A stretch of DNA of 18,007 bases from a candidate division KSB1 bacterium (GTDB lineage Bacteria > Zhuqueibacterota > JdFR-76 > DREG01), in contig JADFJB010000097.1 of the NCBI GenBank assembly GCA_022566355.1, positions 1 through 18,007 of the forward strand, written 5' to 3'. Position numbers and translations under genes: made by a program. This document shows positions 14,349-18,007 of this stretch, in pieces. The notes under the pieces were generated by a model. It had not been told where the DNA came from. It was given only the letters and a program-made list of their open reading frames with translations, and searched no databases. The number at the start of each line of letters is the position of its first letter. Positions within the stretch are counted from its first letter, which is position 1.

Positions 14349-16012
14349 AGCTCATAAACCCCTTTTGTCATTTCAATTTCTTTTTCCACCATCTTCTCAT
14401 CCCACCCTAATTCTTCTGCAATCAATTTAGCTGCTTCAAACAAAACGGCATCACCCGGATTCCCGGCAGAACCCATTTCCGTTCTCCGCAAAACAACATC
14501 GGAAAGATGAACGACCATTTCTTCACGAACTGCATGAATAATTTCTGCAGGTAGAACAGACGTTCCTTTGAATGGTTTCAACCAGTCCGGATTTTCTTCC
14601 CCATATTTTAATACACGTGGAAATTCCGATCCATAATTACGAACCAGTTGATCGATTACGGAATCAGACAGCTTGTCTTTAAATCGTGTTCTGGCTTGAT
14701 TTAGAAAATCGTCGAAACGATTTATTTCCCCGCCAAAGATCCGCTCTTTTTCGGTTTGACTATTCATTTTTTCTTTATTTAACTTCTTCATCACCAAATC
14801 AATGACTTTTACAGACACATCCCGGGCGGTGGTATATTTTACGCCAAGAACAGAAACCACTCCGTCAATGTTATCCTCTTTCGAATGATCAAATATTTTG
14901 TACTGCTTGGTTACCACCACTTCGCCGGATTTGGGATCCGGTCGCTCCATAGGAACCAGGCCTGCATGATAAAAATAGACATCCTCGCGACTTAACTGGT
15001 TTCCTGGAAGGGCATAATTTATTTCATCAATGAATTGCTGTAATTTAGATTCGGTCATTGAAAAATCCGACGGATCCCCTTCGTATGGATCATTAATAGT
15101 TCCAACCAAAGAATAATTTCGCCAGGGAGTAATGAAATAGATTTTCTTTCCCTTTTCGACAATTTTACCATTTTCAACGTTGGTCCGTCTTCCGGTAATA
15201 CCTGCAGCACAGCCTTTAACTAACGGCCTGGTGACCAAATTCATAGCCACAGATAATTTAACTTTATGACGGGGTTGGTCAGATTGCATCCATCCCAACA
15301 TTCGATTTAGCCAGGGACCGCTGGTATTTAATACCATTTTTGATCTTATTTCCAGAGTTTCACCGGATTCATGATCAAAAACCTTTACACCTGCAACACG
15401 GTTGTCCTGAATTAAATATCCCTTCGCCTCCACGTAATTCGCCAAATCTGCGCCCCGTTCTTGCGCAGACCTAAGGTAAGAAATGATTAACCGTTCAGAA
15501 TTATAAACCTGGCAATCGTACCAAATAGCGCCACCGGATAAGTTTTCCGTCCTGACTCCCGGGATCTGTTCAAGACAAGACTTTCGCGAAACCACTTTCC
15601 CATTGGGCAATCTTTTCTGCGGATCATCGAGTTTATTGCGATCCAGTCCTACCAGATCGTTCAGCATTAATGCGATTTTCATAGCCTCGGGACCTTTTCC
15701 CAGGTGGCCATAAGTAGGCATTAAGCATCTTAACGGATGCACCAGGTGTGGTGCGATGTGCATCAAAATCCATCGTTCACGAATGGATTCCCGCATCCGT
15801 TTAAAATCTGCCTGCTGAATATACCGCAATCCACCATGGATAATTTTTAAACTGTTCGACGAGGTTTCACAACCAAAATCGCCTTTTTCGATGAGAGCAA
15901 CTTTCAAGCCCCGCAAACTGGCATCCCAAACCGCGGTCGCGCCATAAATGCCGCCGCCGATGATGAGGAGGTCGTATTCCGTAGAGGTTAGTTTTTGTAA
16001 GTTTTTTTTCAT
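14339..16012 (-). CDS. glpD: FAD-dependent glycerol-3-phosphate dehydrogenase, aerobic type
   Basis: A 557-residue flavoprotein. Residues 14-40 form the FAD Rossmann motif (LLIIGGGIYGATAV with G19, G21, G24), E42 binds the ribose, and SNSLKIIHGGLRY (53-64) is the GlpD signature with the conserved histidine. GLVPMERPDPK and VLGVKYTTARDVSVKVIDL lie in the substrate and C-terminal FAD part, and a helical C-terminal DAO_C domain covers about 430-550. It oxidises glycerol-3-phosphate to dihydroxyacetone phosphate and passes electrons to quinone at the inner membrane. The Shine-Dalgarno is weak. The last three codons and the stop fall in the heptamer array, so the natural end has probably been overwritten. 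No glycerol uptake genes are adjacent. Confidence 0.92.
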   Translation of the reverse strand: MKKNLQKLTSTEYDLLIIGGGIYGATAVWDASLRGLKVALIEKGDFGCETSSNSLKIIHGGLRYIQQADFKRMRESIRERWILMHIAPHLVHPLRCLMPTYGHLGKGPEAMKIALMLNDLVGLDRNKLDDPQKRLPNGKVVSRKSCLEQIPGVRTENLSGGAIWYDCQVYNSERLIISYLRSAQERGADLANYVEAKGYLIQDNRVAGVKVFDHESGETLEIRSKMVLNTSGPWLNRMLGWMQSDQPRHKVKLSVAMNLVTRPLVKGCAAGITGRRTNVENGKIVEKGKKIYFITPWRNYSLVGTINDPYEGDPSDFSMTESKLQQFIDEINYALPGNQLSREDVYFYHAGLVPMERPDPKSGEVVVTKQYKIFDHSKEDNIDGVVSVLGVKYTTARDVSVKVIDLVMKKLNKEKMNSQTEKERIFGGEINRFDDFLNQARTRFKDKLSDSVIDQLVRNYGSEFPRVLKYGEENPDWLKPFKGTSVLPAEIIHAVREEMVVHLSDVVLRRTEMGSAGNPGDAVLFEAAKLIAEELGWDEKMVEKEIEMTKGVYELDA

Positions 16013-16191
16013 TTGCTTTTACGAGGAGCAATTTATCACAATATCGGCTATGCCTGGTAATTCTAAACTATTCGTCACTTCATCATTCGTCCAATCAAAT
16101 TATTGAACAAAATATCAGTATGTAACAGAATAATGTAATTTGTGAAATAATGAAAGATAAAGGCAATTAAATATTTCGATCTGAGTTCCGA
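16013..16191. other. Intergenic stretch upstream of glpD
   Basis: AT-rich sequence between glpD (reading left) and the small ORF at 16192. No hairpin terminator, RNA gene or good promoter pair was recognised, although the glpD promoter should be here. Confidence 0.35.
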
Positions 16192-16344
16192 TTATTGATT
16201 GATCAAACCCCAAACTTCAAAGCTGTTTCTAAATTTGGTTTTTTTCGGCACCAAATTGTTGCCCTTAAGAGATATGTAAGTATCTGAATGCAGCAACTCT
16301 TGCAATCAAAGTTGGGCGAAAGGTTTAAGGTTTATATCTGCCAT
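16192..16344 (-). pseudogene. Small ORF with strong RBS, interrupted by TGA after 12 codons
   Basis: ATG 16344 is followed by MADINLKPFAQL and then TGA (16308-16306). The same frame continues for another 37 codons (LQELLHSDTYISLKGN, then LVPKKTKFRN) to TAA at 16194-16192. The ATG has AAGGAGG at 16356-16350, five bases upstream, the best ribosome binding site in the window. Other genes here use TGA as a normal stop (the amidohydrolase and glpD), so readthrough is unlikely. It lies 66 bases after the toxin-like gene on the same strand, where an immunity or accessory gene could be. I do not recognise the product. It may be a recently broken gene, a short leader peptide or a sequencing error. Confidence 0.45.
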
Positions 16345-16349
16345 GGTGA

Positions 16350-16356
16350 CCTCCTT
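16350..16356 (-). promoter_or_regulatory. Very strong Shine-Dalgarno of the small interrupted ORF
   Basis: AAGGAGG on the minus strand, five bases before ATG 16344. It shows that this position is, or was, a translated gene start. Confidence 0.75.
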
Positions 16357-16410
16357 TTGGTTAATTTATGATTAGATAAAAAGCAAATCTATTTTCTTGC
16401 TATTTAGAAT

Positions 16411-18007
16411 TCAAGATCCTTTTAGAATATCTAAATTCTGTCCTGCTATTTTATCTTCTCCCCTTGATATTTGACTCTTAACTTTGCTAACTAATTTTTT
16501 TTCATCATCTTTGTGCGGCAAATTCAGCTTCTGTATATCTCTGAAATTATTTTTGTCTTTGATTACATTTCGCATAGCTTTTACATCTTCAGCGAGTTCA
16601 ACTTTGAGCAACTTAACCACTGCATATCGTTTTCTCTTTTCCGTGTTCAGATTTTTTGTTTCATTAGTAACCTTTTCGACAAATTTATTTTTTGTACCCG
16701 TTCCTTTCCCTCCATAGGTTCTGCCGGCCCTATGCCGCCCATCTTGAAGATTAATCGCAAAACCATTAGCTGCCCTTTTTGAACCCCTATTTTGCATCGC
16801 AGGAACTCCAGCAAAATAGGGCAAGTTTTTTGAGAATACTAATATGGAAGCCTGGGGTTGATGATCTGCTGTCATATCGTCTCGTTTTGGTTTTGGCATA
16901 GATGCATAGGTTCCCGTTAAACCTTCTAGGTTATATTCCAATTGATCTACTTTTAGCTCTTTCTTTCCAACAATTTGTTTAATTAAATTAGATAAGGACA
17001 CCTCTTTTTGAAGCAAGGCTTGCTGTAATTGTTTTATTTTTTTCTTCTGATTCGTTTTATTCGCAGTTTTAACTTTTTTAAGCAAAGGATTTATTTCATT
17101 GTTAATTAAATTTTTTGCTTCTTGTATTTTCGCTTTCTTATCAGCTTTAAGATTTGTACCTTGTTCTCTTTTGAAAGAATCCAAGAACTCCTCTATTGGA
17201 TTAGTAGTACTAGAAATCATTAAAACAGGGGTAGAACCTTTCTTAACCCAGATCTTATGTCTTTCGCCTCCAGCTTTAAAGGCTTTTTCAGGAAATAATA
17301 GGCTCTTTGCTTTCTCAACCCCTTTCTTAACTACCGCCTTACCTTTCCCAAACAACTTTTTAGCCTTCTTCACAATAAAATCAATTGCTTTGTTCATAAC
17401 TTTATCAATGGGTGCCCTAATCTTCAAGATGATCTTTTTAACAGCTTTACCAATTCCACTTAAATTCAATAGCCGTGCTAGAAAATTCAAGATAATGGGA
17501 ATAGTCATCGCCAAAGCGCGTTCCACGGCGGAAGCAGCTGCGCCGATCTTGCCCATGGCGATATCGCCGATTGAATTAAAAACGGTTTTAACAAATTCTA
17601 CGATGCGTTTCCCATTCTCGACGAAGAACATAATTGTATTGTAGATCGCCAGAATTGCCTGAACAATAACGCCAGCCGGGTTGAGAAAACTTAAAAGTTT
17701 GATAATTCCTTGTTTCACCAATTCCACTATAGCCCAATTGCGGATGCCTTCCATCACCTGTTGTTTGATCTCCGCCGCCTTTTCTTTGATCATCTCCCAC
17801 AGCGCCATTGGACCTTCTGTAACAATTCTCTTCACGATATCAACCGTTTTTTCTACCCCACTAACAACCTTTTCTCCCAATCGTTTGACCAATTTTTGCC
17901 GGATGACATTCCATGTCAATCCCAGGATTTGAAGTACAATTGATAAGATACCTTTCAAATCAAACTTTGCCGGCAATTGGATGCCGATGTCTCCCATGGC
18001 GCCGGTC
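16411..18007 (-). CDS. eCIS-associated (DUF4157-type) large protein, C-terminal part with putative toxin domain
   Basis: The frame is open to the right edge, so the protein starts outside; the ATG at 17997 is internal. About residues 1-210 (counted from that methionine) are a hydrophobic, amphipathic helical region: IQLPAKFDLKGILSIVLQILGLTW, then KLVKRLGEKVVSGVEK, TEGPMALWEMIKEK, FLNPAGVIVQAILAIYNTIMFFVE and NIGAAASAVERALA-like segments. This block recurs in large DUF4157 proteins found with extracellular contractile injection systems. A lysine-rich linker with coiled coil follows (205-345). The end (about 360-528) is a separate domain with DDMTADHQPQ (D378, H379), FAINLQDGRH (H422) and RTYGG (426-430), a layout like a polymorphic-toxin nuclease. 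Activity is inferred. The DUF4157 domain itself is off-window, and no sheath, tube or baseplate gene is in view. Confidence 0.65.
   Translation of the reverse strand, partial: TGAMGDIGIQLPAKFDLKGILSIVLQILGLTWNVIRQKLVKRLGEKVVSGVEKTVDIVKRIVTEGPMALWEMIKEKAAEIKQQVMEGIRNWAIVELVKQGIIKLLSFLNPAGVIVQAILAIYNTIMFFVENGKRIVEFVKTVFNSIGDIAMGKIGAAASAVERALAMTIPIILNFLARLLNLSGIGKAVKKIILKIRAPIDKVMNKAIDFIVKKAKKLFGKGKAVVKKGVEKAKSLLFPEKAFKAGGERHKIWVKKGSTPVLMISSTTNPIEEFLDSFKREQGTNLKADKKAKIQEAKNLINNEINPLLKKVKTANKTNQKKKIKQLQQALLQKEVSLSNLIKQIVGKKELKVDQLEYNLEGLTGTYASMPKPKRDDMTADHQPQASILVFSKNLPYFAGVPAMQNRGSKRAANGFAINLQDGRHRAGRTYGGKGTGTKNKFVEKVTNETKNLNTEKRKRYAVVKLLKVELAEDVKAMRNVIKDKNNFRDIQKLNLPHKDDEKKLVSKVKSQISRGEDKIAGQNLDILKGS

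Noticed and set aside
14091-14357. An 88-residue + strand ORF with a 7-residue peptide repeat across the heptamer array
   Set aside because: The open frame is a by-product of the 7-bp repeat, which has no stop in this phase. It starts inside the four-helix-bundle gene, lacks its own ribosome binding site and overlaps the end of glpD.
16306-16308. TGA read as an amino acid (recoded stop or selenocysteine) in the small ORF
   Set aside because: Other genes in the window end normally at TGA, and no SECIS-like hairpin is seen directly after this codon.
17099-17644. A 181-residue + strand ORF opposite the eCIS-type gene
   Set aside because: It is the shadow of a helical, low-complexity gene on the other strand and has no family motifs or ribosome binding site.

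Overview
The window looks like part of a metagenome-derived contig from a Gram-negative bacterium of the Calditrichota/KSB1 or wider FCB type. This is inferred from gene content: an Mla-type envelope lipid transport operon, a two-domain M16 peptidase, a secreted M20D amidohydrolase, a decayed DUF5916-like gene, an RRM protein and an eCIS-associated toxin-like protein. No rRNA or tRNA gene is visible, so the assignment is tentative.

Layout. 1-490 (-): 5' part of miaB, running off the left edge. About 543-851 (+): a fragment of the archaeal DNA polymerase D large subunit (DP2), with no start or end. It runs without a break into an M16 peptidase (to 3415) that has lost its N-terminal zinc-binding part. 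3630-4970 (+): exported M20D amidohydrolase, followed tail-to-tail by an RRM protein (4971-5246, -). 5455-5778 (+): frameshifted remains of a DUF5916-like outer-membrane protein gene. 5900-7859 (-): lipoprotein of unknown function, GroES-like protein and an SDR oxidoreductase. 8255-13573 (+): GAF-SpoIIE phosphatase, RsbW-like kinase and STAS protein, continuing directly into MlaE, MlaF, MlaD and a PqiC-like lipoprotein. 13742-14119 (+): an AT-rich four-helix-bundle (S23/IVP-type) gene between inverted heptamer repeats, with a 31-unit heptamer array on its right. 14339-16012 (-): GlpD-type FAD glycerol-3-phosphate dehydrogenase whose last codons lie in that array. 16192-18007 (-): C-terminal part of a large eCIS/DUF4157-type protein with a putative toxin domain, followed by a small ORF with a very strong ribosome binding site that is stopped after 12 codons.

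How the genes work together. The central operon joins a complete phosphatase/kinase/STAS partner-switching set to a complete Mla phospholipid transporter. The STAS gene overlaps the kinase gene and leads into mlaE, so the same protein could be an RsbV-like antagonist, the MlaB subunit, or both. The 7-bp repeats recur in three places (inside miaB and on both sides of the four-helix-bundle gene), which suggests a spreading heptamer family. The DP2/M16 junction should be treated as a possible assembly chimera until read coverage has been examined.
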